In this document: positions 1 through 7,261 of the stretch, in pieces
Layout: each line of letters opens with the position of its first letter
Numbering within the stretch: the stretch's first letter is position 1
Assembly: GCA_036502625.1 (NCBI GenBank)
Contig: DASXYG010000079.1
Span: 1 to 64,000 of the forward strand
From: DASXYG01 sp036502625
GTDB lineage: Bacteria; Actinomycetota; Actinomycetes; Streptosporangiales; Streptosporangiaceae
Direction: 5' to 3'
DNA: 64,000 bases
Translations under genes and position numbers: made by a program
The notes under the pieces: generated by a model
What the model was told of the DNA's origin: nothing
What the model saw: only the letters and a program-made list of their open reading frames with translations
Databases searched by the model: none

Positions 1-1
1 G

Positions 2-295
2 GGATACCGGGCGTATCGGCCCGGCGTCGTCGGCACGGTGCGGTTCATCAAGCGGGCCCAGGCGCTCGGGTTCCCGCTCACGGAGATCCAGGTGCTGCTC
101 CGCCTGGCCGACCGGGCCGACGGATGCGACGAGGCGCGCGCGCTCGCGGGCCGCCGCATCGCCCGGCTGGAGGACCAGATCGCCGAGCTCCAGCACGTAC
201 GCGACGACCTGGGGCGGCTGGCCTCCGGATGCGACGCCCCGCACACCGACCCGGCCTGCCCGCTGACCGACGCGATCGAGCACAGCGCCCGGTAA
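2..295 (+). CDS. MerR-family regulator, mercury-type, 5' end cut by window edge
   Basis: The reading frame is open from base 2 and continues upstream of the window, so only the C-terminal part of a MerR protein is seen. It begins with the wing and dimerisation-helix region (GYRAYRPGVV, then RFIKRAQALGFPLTEI), followed by a coiled-coil dimerisation helix. Three cysteines fall in the arrangement of the mercury-responsive MerR: GCDEAR before the long helix, SGCDAP after it, and ACPLTD near the end. In MerR three such cysteines bind Hg(II). An internal GTG at 38 is not the true start. The nearby thioredoxin-like and flavin disulfide reductase genes fit a thiol or mercury stress theme, but no classical merA or merB is obvious. 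Confidence 0.85.
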   Translation, partial: GYRAYRPGVVGTVRFIKRAQALGFPLTEIQVLLRLADRADGCDEARALAGRRIARLEDQIAELQHVRDDLGRLASGCDAPHTDPACPLTDAIEHSAR

Positions 296-368
296 GACGG
301 CTTGACCCCGTACCCCGGTACAGCGCCGACGCTTGTGCCCTGAGCAATCGGCTTCTGAGGAGCGGGCC

Positions 369-1628
369 ATGACCGACACCGTGAACGACACCGCCGTCGA
401 GGAACTGCTGGCGTCCCTGCCGCCGGGCCCCGTACGCGACCTGTACACCGGGGCCGTCACGGGCCCCGACCCGTACCCGGTCTACGCGCGCCTGCGGGAC
501 GCGGGCGTGATCACCGAGCCGGAGGCGCACGTCAGCCGGTACGCCGACGTGCTGGCCGTGCTCCGCCATCCCTCGGTCAGCGCCGACGCGCGCAACAGCA
601 CCGCCTACGGGCTGCTGGACCCGGGCTTCCAGCGGACGCTGGACACCCGTTCGTTCCTGCACACCGACCCGCCGGACCACACCCGCCTGCGGAGGCTCGT
701 GACCAAGGCGTTCACCCGCCGCCGCGTCGAGGCCCTGCGCCCGGTCGTCCAGGACCTGGTCGACGCCGCGATCGACGCCGCCGCCGCGTACGGCCGGATC
801 GACATCGTCGCCGACCTCGCCTTCCCGCTACCCGTGCAGATCATCTGCCACCTCCTCGGCGTGCCGCCCGAGGACCACCTCGACCTGGCGAACCGGCAGC
901 AGCTCTGCTGCTTCGACCCGTCCACGCTGGCCGCCACCCCCGCGCTGGCGGAGCTGCAGCGCAAGAACCAGGACGACGACCTCGCGTACTGGGCGGGCGT
1001 CGTCGAGGCGCGCCGCGCCGGACCCGGTGACGACCTGGTCTCCGCGCTGATCGCCGCGCGCGACGACGCGGACCGGTTGTCCGGCGATGAGCTGGTCGCC
1101 ACGATCCGGCTGCTGTTCGTCGGTGGGCACGAGACGACCGTCAGCCTGATCGCCAACGGCATGCTCGCGCTGCTGCGCGGCCCCGCCCAGCTCGGCCTGC
1201 TGCGGCGGCGGCCCGAGCTGGCCGCCGACGCCGTCGAGGAGACGGTCAGGTACGACGCGCCGTTCCAGTTCGTCCGCCGTACCGCGACCGCGGACCTGGA
1301 CATCGGCGGCGCGGCCATCCCGGCCGGCACGCAGATGATGGTCTGGCTCGCCGCCGCCGGGCGTGATCCGCGGCGGTTCCCCGAGCCGGACACGTACGAC
1401 ATCCTCCGCGCCGACAAGCGCCACCTGGGTTTCGGCGGCGGCATCCACGCCTGCATGGGCGGCCCGCTCGCCCGCATGCAGGCCGAGATCACGCTTCGCA
1501 CGCTCACCGCCCGGCTGGACGGCCCCGCCCTCGACCCGGCCGCGCCGCCGGTCTACCACGACGACGCCGTCCACGCCCTGAGGTCGCTGCCGGTCACGTT
1601 CCGCGGCGTACGGGCCCGGGAGGCGTGA
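369..1628 (+). CDS. Cytochrome P450
   Basis: A 419-residue class I bacterial P450, a heme monooxygenase needing ferredoxin partners that are not seen nearby. The I-helix oxygen-activation motif GGHETT is at residues 252-257, the ExxR salt bridge at E291-R294, and the heme-ligand loop FGGGIHACMG places the axial Cys at residue 362. The length is normal for soluble actinobacterial P450s (CYP105/107-like). ATG 369 was chosen over the upstream GTG 333 because a GAGG ribosome-binding site (357-360) precedes it and the family usually begins just before this point. It lies 73 bases after the MerR gene on the same strand. The substrate cannot be told from sequence. Confidence 0.95.
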   Translation: MTDTVNDTAVEELLASLPPGPVRDLYTGAVTGPDPYPVYARLRDAGVITEPEAHVSRYADVLAVLRHPSVSADARNSTAYGLLDPGFQRTLDTRSFLHTDPPDHTRLRRLVTKAFTRRRVEALRPVVQDLVDAAIDAAAAYGRIDIVADLAFPLPVQIICHLLGVPPEDHLDLANRQQLCCFDPSTLAATPALAELQRKNQDDDLAYWAGVVEARRAGPGDDLVSALIAARDDADRLSGDELVATIRLLFVGGHETTVSLIANGMLALLRGPAQLGLLRRRPELAADAVEETVRYDAPFQFVRRTATADLDIGGAAIPAGTQMMVWLAAAGRDPRRFPEPDTYDILRADKRHLGFGGGIHACMGGPLARMQAEITLRTLTARLDGPALDPAAPPVYHDDAVHALRSLPVTFRGVRAREA

Positions 1629-1647
1629 CCGTACGGGCCGGGTGTGC

Positions 1648-2070
1648 TCAGCCCGTGCGGAGGGGCTTCGCGCCGACGGGGCCGCCGGTGGCGAGGATAT
1701 CCGTGGCGAGGGTGACGCAGTCGGCGCAGATCCAGACGCCGGGGCCGGCGACCATCGGGCGGGCCGCGTCGGCGGAGGCCAGTGCCGTACGCAGCTCGGC
1801 CACCGACGGCGCGCCCGTCAGGCCGCCGTCCGCGCCGCGGAACATCCGGCACGACACGCTCACCGGCCGGCCCGGCTCGGCGAAGCGGTCGACGCCGTCC
1901 ACCAGCAACGTCGGCGACCCCCGCAGCCCGGCCTCCGCCGCCTCCGCCGCGTCGGCGATCACCCGGCGGCGTACGACCACACCCCGCCGGTCGCCCAGCG
2001 CCTCGGCCAGCCGCTCCTCCAGCACCGGCCCGTGCGGGCAGTCCGGGACCGTCAACACCGTCAGCTCCAC
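1648..2070 (-). CDS. Thioredoxin-fold protein, mercury/thiol-associated
   Basis: A 140-residue cytosolic protein with a thioredoxin-like start, VELTVLTVPDCPHGP, where a single Cys (residue 11) sits at the active-site turn. This is followed by a GSPTLLVDG strand-cis-Pro segment typical of thioredoxin folds. A second cysteine pair, CADC, lies in the C-terminal tail. Starts at GTG 2070 with GGAGG about 8 bases upstream. Similar actinobacterial proteins are often loosely annotated as thioredoxin-family or alkylmercury-lyase-like. Its position beside a mercury-type MerR and a CxxxxC flavin reductase suggests a thiol redox role. MerB activity is not supported, because the MerB catalytic domain is absent. 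Confidence 0.7.
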   Translation of the reverse strand: MELTVLTVPDCPHGPVLEERLAEALGDRRGVVVRRRVIADAAEAAEAGLRGSPTLLVDGVDRFAEPGRPVSVSCRMFRGADGGLTGAPSVAELRTALASADAARPMVAGPGVWICADCVTLATDILATGGPVGAKPLRTG

Positions 2071-2253
2071 CCGGCACCTCCGCCAACCGTCGATCGGAGC
2101 ACGACGCTAAACCCCGCATCGGACTACAGGGTCAAGCCCGTCCGCCCGGCCGGGTCGGCGTGGCTGTGGCGGATCGGGCGGTCCGGGCGCGAAACTGCGT
2201 AGGCGCTCACCCGCCGGTGGGCCGGGTCGGAATGCGACGGAAGGACGGCGAGG

Positions 2254-3624
2254 ATGCCGGTCGAGAACGTGGACGTGGTCGTGCTGGGGCTCGGGGTGGG
2301 CGGTGAGGACGCGGCCGGGCGGCTGGCCGAGGCGGGGCTGTCGGTGGCCGGGGTGGAGGCCGAGCTGGTGGGCGGCGAGTGCCCGTACTGGGCGTGCATC
2401 CCGACGAAGATGATGCTCCGCGCCGCCGACCTGATCGCCGAGACGCGCCGCGTGCCGGGCATGGCCGGCAGCTCGACGGTCACCCCGGACTGGGCGCCGG
2501 TCGCGCTGCGGATCCGCGAGGAGGCGACCACGTACTGGGACGACAAGATCGCCGTCGACCGGTTCACCGGCAAGGGCGGCGCGTTCCACCGCGGCCGCGG
2601 GCGTATCACCGCGCCCGGCGAGGTCACCGTGGCGGCGTCCGACGGGGAGCGGGTGTTCCGCGCCGGGCGCGGCATCGTGATCGCCACCGGAAGCAGGCCC
2701 GCCGTCCCGCCGATCCCCGGCCTGGCGGACACCCCGTACTGGACGAACCGCGACGCCGCCAGGACCGAGACCGTGCCGGAGTCGCTGGTCGTGCTGGGCG
2801 GCGGCGCGGTGGGCTGCGAGCTCGCGCAGGCGTTCGCGCGGTTCGGCGCGCGCGTGACGATCGTCGAGGCGCTGGACCGGCTGCTGCCCGGCGACGAGCC
2901 CGAGGCGGGTGCGCTGCTGGCCGACGTGTTCACCCGCGAGGGCATCACCGTGCGCACCGGGACCGCCGCGGCCGCCGTACGCCACGACGACGGCGGGTTC
3001 ACCGTGGACGTCGGCGACACGCCGGTCACCGGGGAGAAGCTGCTGGTCGCCACCGGCCGCCGCGCCGACCTCGCGCCGCTGGGCGTCGACCACGTCGGCC
3101 TGGACCCGGACGCGAGGGCCATCGCCACCGACGACCACCTGCGCGCCGCGCCCGGCGTGTGGGCGCTCGGCGACGTCACCGGCCGCGGCCAGTTCACGCA
3201 CATGGCCGTCTACCAGGCGGGCATCGTCGCCGCCGACATCCTCGGTGCGGACCCGCACCCGGCGGAGTACCACGCCGTGCCGCGCGTCACGTTCACCGAC
3301 CCGGAGGTCGGCGCGGTCGGCCGTACCGAGGCGCAGGCCCGCGACGAGGGCACCGACGTGCGTACGGGCGTCGCGCAGGTGCCGTCCACCGCGCGCGGCT
3401 GGATCCACAAGGCGGGCAACGACGGCCTCATCAAGATCGTCGCCGAGCGCGCCACCGGCCGGATCATCGGCGCCACGTCCATGGGTCCGTGGGGCGGCGA
3501 GGTGCTCAGCGGTCTCGCGGTCGCCGTCCACGCGGGTGTCACCGCCGACCGCCTCGCCCAGATGATCTACGCCTACCCCACGTTCCACCGCGGCATCGAA
3601 GACGCCCTGCGCGACCTGCACTAG
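2254..3624 (+). CDS. FAD-dependent pyridine nucleotide-disulfide oxidoreductase
   Basis: 456 residues, class I disulfide reductase family (dihydrolipoamide dehydrogenase / mercuric reductase / soluble transhydrogenase type). The N-terminal FAD-binding strand (VVVLGLGVGGEDAA) is followed by the redox-active pair in GGECPYWACIPTK, Cys43 and Cys48. An NAD(P)-binding GGGAVGCELA motif is central. The C-terminal dimerisation domain carries HRGIEDAL where canonical enzymes have the catalytic His-Glu pair. The CPYWAC form is a recognised subfamily of unknown substrate, distinct from true merA, which has CVNVGC and a C-terminal Cys pair; that pair is absent here. Start is ATG 2254 after AGGACGGCGAGG. 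A PPOX gene follows 20 bases downstream. Confidence 0.92.
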   Translation: MPVENVDVVVLGLGVGGEDAAGRLAEAGLSVAGVEAELVGGECPYWACIPTKMMLRAADLIAETRRVPGMAGSSTVTPDWAPVALRIREEATTYWDDKIAVDRFTGKGGAFHRGRGRITAPGEVTVAASDGERVFRAGRGIVIATGSRPAVPPIPGLADTPYWTNRDAARTETVPESLVVLGGGAVGCELAQAFARFGARVTIVEALDRLLPGDEPEAGALLADVFTREGITVRTGTAAAAVRHDDGGFTVDVGDTPVTGEKLLVATGRRADLAPLGVDHVGLDPDARAIATDDHLRAAPGVWALGDVTGRGQFTHMAVYQAGIVAADILGADPHPAEYHAVPRVTFTDPEVGAVGRTEAQARDEGTDVRTGVAQVPSTARGWIHKAGNDGLIKIVAERATGRIIGATSMGPWGGEVLSGLAVAVHAGVTADRLAQMIYAYPTFHRGIEDALRDLH

Positions 3625-3644
3625 AGAGAAAGGCCGACCCCACC

Positions 3645-4088
3645 ATGACCGACCTCGCCGCTTTCGCCGAACTGATCCCCCTCGACCACGGCCTGTGCGT
3701 CGTCACCACGCTGCGCCGCGACGGCGGCCCCCAGTCGTCGGTGGTCAACGCCGGGGTGCTGGAACACCCGCTTCAGGGCGGGCCGGTCGTCGGCCTGGTC
3801 GCCATCGGCGGCTCCCGCAAGCTGGCCCACCTGCGCGCCGACCCCCGTACGACGATCGTCGCCCGCGCCGGCTGGCGCTGGGCGGCCGTCGAGGGACGCG
3901 CCGAGCTCATCGGCCCCGACGACCCGCACCCCGACGTCGACCCCGATGCGCTGCGCCTCATGCTCCGCGACATCTTCACGGCCGCCGGCGGCACCCACGA
4001 CGACTGGGACGCCTACGACCGGACGATGGCCGCCGACCGCCGGGCCGCCGTCCTCATCACCCCGAGCCGCGTCTACACCAACCCGTAG
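3645..4088 (+). CDS. PPOX-class F420/flavin-dependent protein
   Basis: A 147-residue split-barrel protein of the pyridoxamine-phosphate-oxidase-like superfamily. The N-terminal segment CVVTTLRRDGGPQSSVVN and the strand ARAGWRWAAVEGRAELIG are typical of F420-binding actinobacterial members that reduce or bind small aromatic compounds. Start ATG 3645 follows AGAGAAAGG 13-20 bases upstream. Lies 20 bases after the flavin reductase, probably in one transcript. Its end is 2 bases from the converging citryl-CoA-lyase-like gene. Confidence 0.85.
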   Translation: MTDLAAFAELIPLDHGLCVVTTLRRDGGPQSSVVNAGVLEHPLQGGPVVGLVAIGGSRKLAHLRADPRTTIVARAGWRWAAVEGRAELIGPDDPHPDVDPDALRLMLRDIFTAAGGTHDDWDAYDRTMAADRRAAVLITPSRVYTNP

Positions 4089-4090
4089 AA

Positions 4091-4906
4091 CTACGGCGCC
4101 GCCTCGTGCCCGGGCGGCGCGCCGTGGTGGGCGGGGAGGATGGCGCGGGGGATGGGGCCCTTGTTGCGGTTGCCCGACTGGAGCTCCTCCCAGGCGTGGG
4201 CCAGGATGCCGACGCTGCGGCTGAGGACGAACAGGCCGCGGGCCAGGGGGGCGGCGAAGCCGAGTTCGGCGTAGATGACCGCGGTGGCGCCGTCGATGTT
4301 CATCGGGATGGGCGTCGTACGGCCGCGGGCCAGATGGGCCTCCAAGGCGCGGGCGGCGCGGAGGTGGTGGCCGGGGACGACGCCGTCGCGTACGGCCGCG
4401 TCGACCAGGGTGAGCAGGGGGTCGCGGCGGGGGTCGACGGGGTGGAAGCGGTGGCCGAACCCGGGCAGGTAGCGCGGCCACGCGGCCACCGTCCGCTCGA
4501 TCGCGGTCTGCAGGTCGGCGCCCTGGGCCTCGTGTTCGAGGATGTCGTCCAGGAGGTGGACGCACTGCTCGCCGGCGCCGCCGTGCGCGTCGCCGAGCGT
4601 GTTGACCGCGCTGGCCATCGCGTTGTTGAGGCCGACGCCGCAGGTCGCGGTCATCCGGGCGACGGCGATCGACGGCGCCTGCGGGCCGTGGTCGACCCCG
4701 GCGACGATGGCCGCCTCGAGCAGCGCCGCCTGCCGCGCGTCCGGCAGGTCGCCGCGCAGCATCAGCCAGATCATCGACGGCAGGCTCGTGGTTCCGATGA
4801 GGTCCTGCACGGGACGGCCGCGCAGCTCGACGACGCCGGGCGCCATGCGGGAGATCGCCGTGCCCCACCATTCGGCGACGGCCCCGGTCGGGTCGATGTC
4901 GGGCAT
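4091..4906 (-). CDS. Citryl-CoA lyase / citrate-synthase-like protein
   Basis: 271 residues, about the length of the citrate-synthase catalytic core without its N-terminal extension, as in citryl-CoA lyases. Conserved citrate-synthase blocks are visible: a His region in NTLGDAHGGAGEQ, the substrate-binding GFGHRFH, and the catalytic Asp in IPMNIDGATA. These enzymes cleave (or form) citryl-CoA-like esters to acetyl-CoA and an oxo acid. Thirty-two bases upstream on the same strand is a CaiB-type CoA transferase, a logical partner that would activate the acid to its CoA ester. Start is ATG 4906; the Shine-Dalgarno is AGGAGG-like, just after the CoA transferase stop. The true acyl group is unknown. 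Confidence 0.85.
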   Translation of the reverse strand: MPDIDPTGAVAEWWGTAISRMAPGVVELRGRPVQDLIGTTSLPSMIWLMLRGDLPDARQAALLEAAIVAGVDHGPQAPSIAVARMTATCGVGLNNAMASAVNTLGDAHGGAGEQCVHLLDDILEHEAQGADLQTAIERTVAAWPRYLPGFGHRFHPVDPRRDPLLTLVDAAVRDGVVPGHHLRAARALEAHLARGRTTPIPMNIDGATAVIYAELGFAAPLARGLFVLSRSVGILAHAWEELQSGNRNKGPIPRAILPAHHGAPPGHEAAP

Positions 4907-4938
4907 CCGGGCCTCCTGGGTCCGCGCGGGTGTGCCGG

Positions 4939-6135
4939 TCACGAGCCGACGGTGTTGTCGGCGGCGGCGCTCCACCGGGTCATGAGCCGGCCGCGTTCCG
5001 AATTGTGCTGGCCGAGCAGCGGCGGCGGCGCGCCGGGCCGCAGCGGCTCGCCGTCGTGCAGGACGCCGCTGCCGGCGACCTTCAGCGCGCGGCCGGAGCC
5101 GTCGGGGAACGGGAGCTCGGTGAAGAAGCCGCGGTGTCCGAGCTGGTCGAGCTCGACGGCCTGCGGCACGCTGGTGACGCGGGCCGCGGGTACGCCCGAC
5201 TCGCTGAGGATCCGTTCCCATTCCCGTGCCGTACGGGTGCGCAGCGCGCGGTTCAGCTCCGCGGTCAGCTCGTCGCGGTGCCGCTTGCGCCGGTCGCGGT
5301 CGGCGAACCGCGGGTCGGCGAGCAGGTCGTCGCGGCCGACGACGCCGCACAGCGTCTCGAACTGCCGCTGCCGGTTGGCCGCGATGTTGAGGGGGCCGTC
5401 CGCGGCCTCGAACGTGCCAGACGGCGCGGCGGTCGCGTTCTGCGTGCCCATCGGCTCCGGCGGCACCCCGCTGACCAGGTAGTTCGAGACCGCCCATCCC
5501 ATAGCGGAGACCGCGGACTCCAGCATCGAGACGTCGAGGAACGTGCCCTGCCCGGTGGTGGCCCGGCCGGCCAGCGCGGCGCAGATGTGCAGGGCGGCGG
5601 TCAGGCCGCCCACCGTGTCGCAGACGGGAAAACCGACCCGCAGCGGCGCCGTCTCCTCGGTGCCGGTGATGCTCATCATCCCGGACAGCCCCTGGATGAT
5701 CTGGTCGTACGCGGGGGCCTCGCTCATCGGGCCCGCCTGCCCGAACCCGGAGATGGCGCAATAGACGAGCCGCGGGTTCAGCTCCCGCAGCCGCGGCCAG
5801 CCGAATCCGAGGCGGTCGAGCACGCCGGCGCGGAAGTTCTCCAGCAGGACGTCGGCGCCCTGGACCATCCGCTCGAAGTCGGCGCGGTCGGCGGGGTCCT
5901 TCAGGTCGATCTCGACGGAGTCCTTGCCGGCGTTCTGCGCGAGGAACGAGGCGCCGAGACCCGCGTCGTTCAGCTCGGAGTCGGGGCCGAGGTGGCGGGC
6001 GAGGTCGCCCTGGCCGGGCGCCTCGATCTTGACGACCTCGGCGCCGAGCAGCATCAACTGGTAGCTGCAGTACGGGCCGGCCAGGACGTTCGTCAGGTCG
6101 AGGACCCGGACTCCGCCGAGTGGTGGCTTGGGCAT
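4939..6135 (-). CDS. CaiB/BaiF family (class III) CoA transferase
   Basis: 398 residues, the normal length for formyl-CoA / carnitinyl-CoA transferases. The N-terminus has the family hallmark GVRVLDLTNVLAGPYCS, followed by GAEVVKIEAPGQGD. The likely catalytic Asp lies in APAYDQIIQGLSG, the position that forms the acyl-aspartyl anhydride. The role would be CoA exchange between a dicarboxylic or hydroxy acid and an acyl-CoA. It is in an operon with the downstream citryl-CoA-lyase-like gene and adjacent to an IclR regulator, a usual arrangement for catabolic acid activation. Start ATG 6135, with a GTGAGGAG site upstream. Confidence 0.93.
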   Translation of the reverse strand: MPKPPLGGVRVLDLTNVLAGPYCSYQLMLLGAEVVKIEAPGQGDLARHLGPDSELNDAGLGASFLAQNAGKDSVEIDLKDPADRADFERMVQGADVLLENFRAGVLDRLGFGWPRLRELNPRLVYCAISGFGQAGPMSEAPAYDQIIQGLSGMMSITGTEETAPLRVGFPVCDTVGGLTAALHICAALAGRATTGQGTFLDVSMLESAVSAMGWAVSNYLVSGVPPEPMGTQNATAAPSGTFEAADGPLNIAANRQRQFETLCGVVGRDDLLADPRFADRDRRKRHRDELTAELNRALRTRTAREWERILSESGVPAARVTSVPQAVELDQLGHRGFFTELPFPDGSGRALKVAGSGVLHDGEPLRPGAPPPLLGQHNSERGRLMTRWSAAADNTVGS

Positions 6136-6185
6136 GCAGTCGCTCCTCACGTCACGGTCACGCCGTGGGCCCGCCGTTCCCGCCG

Positions 6186-6977
6186 TCAGTGCGCGGGGCT
6201 GAGCGGGTGGTCGAAGCCGCGTTCGGACATCTGCCCGGCCACCTGACGCAGGTCCTCGGCGTACGCGGCGACCGTGGCGTCGGGGAAGCGGACGGTGGGG
6301 CCGCTGAGCGACAGCGCCGCGACGACCGCGCCCGACCGGCCGGTCACCGGCACGGCGACGGCGGACAGCCCCTCCTCGCGCTCGCCGTGGCTGACCGCCC
6401 AGCCGTGGTGCGCGGCGTCGTCGATCCATTCGCGCAGCCGCTTGACGTGGCCCTCGCCGTACGGCGAGCTGATCGCGACGCGCCGCAGGAGTGTCGCGGG
6501 CGCGTCGCGCAGCAGGACCTTCGACGACGCGCCCGACCACAGCGGAAGCTCGTCGCCGACGTGGACGACGTGGCGGAGCGGCTGCGGGCCCTCCTGCTGC
6601 GCGACGCACACCCGGTAGATGTCGCGGACCATGTAGAGGTTCACCGTCTCGCGGCGGCGGGCCCCGAGCTCGCGCATGAACGCGCGGGTCTCCGGCGGCA
6701 GCTCCCAGCCGCTGCGGGCCAGGTGCGCCCAGCGCCACAGGCCGGGGCCCGGTTGGTAGCCGTTGGGGGTCGCCCACAGCAGGCCGTTCAGCTCCAGCGT
6801 CTGCACGAGCCTGATGACCGTGGTCTTCGCGAGGCCGGTCGACTCGACGATGTCGCGGATCGAGATCACCGGATGCTCCTCGCTGAGCAAGGACAGGATC
6901 TCGATGGCGCGCTGGACGCTGCGCACACCCTGGGCGTCGGCCGGCGACTCGGCCCCGGCGTTCTTCGCTGGACTCAC
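6186..6977 (-). CDS. IclR-family transcriptional regulator
   Basis: 263 residues. An N-terminal winged helix-turn-helix (VQRAIEILSLLSEEHPVISI through GLAKTTVIRLVQTLELNGLL, residues about 19-70) is followed by the GAF-like IclR effector domain ending in GLSAVAVPVTGRSGAVVAAL. The protein starts at GTG 6977 with GGAGACCGAGAAG upstream. It is co-oriented with the CoA transferase 50 bases downstream and divergent from the aldehyde dehydrogenase operon, so it could govern both. Palindromic TCCG-N5-CGGA elements in the intergenic region at 7031-7064 and before the quinoprotein gene at 16287 fit IclR binding sites (inference). Confidence 0.93.
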   Translation of the reverse strand: MSPAKNAGAESPADAQGVRSVQRAIEILSLLSEEHPVISIRDIVESTGLAKTTVIRLVQTLELNGLLWATPNGYQPGPGLWRWAHLARSGWELPPETRAFMRELGARRRETVNLYMVRDIYRVCVAQQEGPQPLRHVVHVGDELPLWSGASSKVLLRDAPATLLRRVAISSPYGEGHVKRLREWIDDAAHHGWAVSHGEREEGLSAVAVPVTGRSGAVVAALSLSGPTVRFPDATVAAYAEDLRQVAGQMSERGFDHPLSPAH

Positions 6978-7030
6978 TGCTTCTCGGTCTCCCCGATTCC
7001 GGCTGAGGACGGTCCGTACGTTACACGGAG

Positions 7031-7064
7031 TCCGTATAGCGGTCCAGGAGGGCCGCTATACGGA
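7031..7064. promoter_or_regulatory. Inverted repeat upstream of the IclR gene, probable operator
   Basis: A perfect 12-base inverted repeat: TCCGTATAGCGG at 7031-7042 and CCGCTATACGGA at 7053-7064, spacer 10 bases. The right arm reads CCG-CTATA-CGGA and the left TCCG-TATAG-CGG, i.e. each arm is close to the TCCG-N5-CGGA pseudo-palindrome seen for several IclR-type sites. A further TCCG (7013-7016) and CGGA (7026-7029) lie just left. The position, 54-87 bases upstream of the IclR start and about 200 bases before the divergent operon, suits autoregulation. Binding is inferred only. Confidence 0.6.
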
Positions 7065-7127
7065 ACCAGGCTATCGGCAAAAGATTGCCCGCGCCCCTTT
7101 CCCTTGTGAGCCCGGTCACCTATAACT

Positions 7128-7147
7128 AACTCACTGGTTCGAACATT
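7128..7147. promoter_or_regulatory. 20-bp motif shared with the 19.1-kb operon (site 1)
   Basis: AACTCACTGGTTCGAACATT lies about 115 bases upstream of the aldehyde dehydrogenase start. It matches 17 of 20 bases of the motif at 19085-19104 in front of the shikimate dehydrogenase operon, which encodes a TetR regulator as its last gene. Intergenic matches this long are unlikely by chance in this GC-rich sequence. Most likely it is an operator for one or both paralogous TetR proteins; this is inference. Confidence 0.55.
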
Positions 7148-7261
7148 AAGGACGCGACTTTCGGAAGGCCGACCCTTGTCGGCGCGACCGGATCGCCCGT
7201 ACCTTGGCTCGCATTCCGCATGATGGTACTTATGGTCCGCTGAACGGTTCAGGAGGCGTTG

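Noticed and set aside
2254..3624. Mercuric reductase merA
   Set aside because: The redox motif is CPYWAC rather than CVNVGC, and the C-terminal Cys pair and the N-terminal heavy-metal domain are missing.
369..4088. Biosynthetic gene cluster around the P450
   Set aside because: No polyketide, peptide or terpene synthase is near; the neighbours are general redox proteins.
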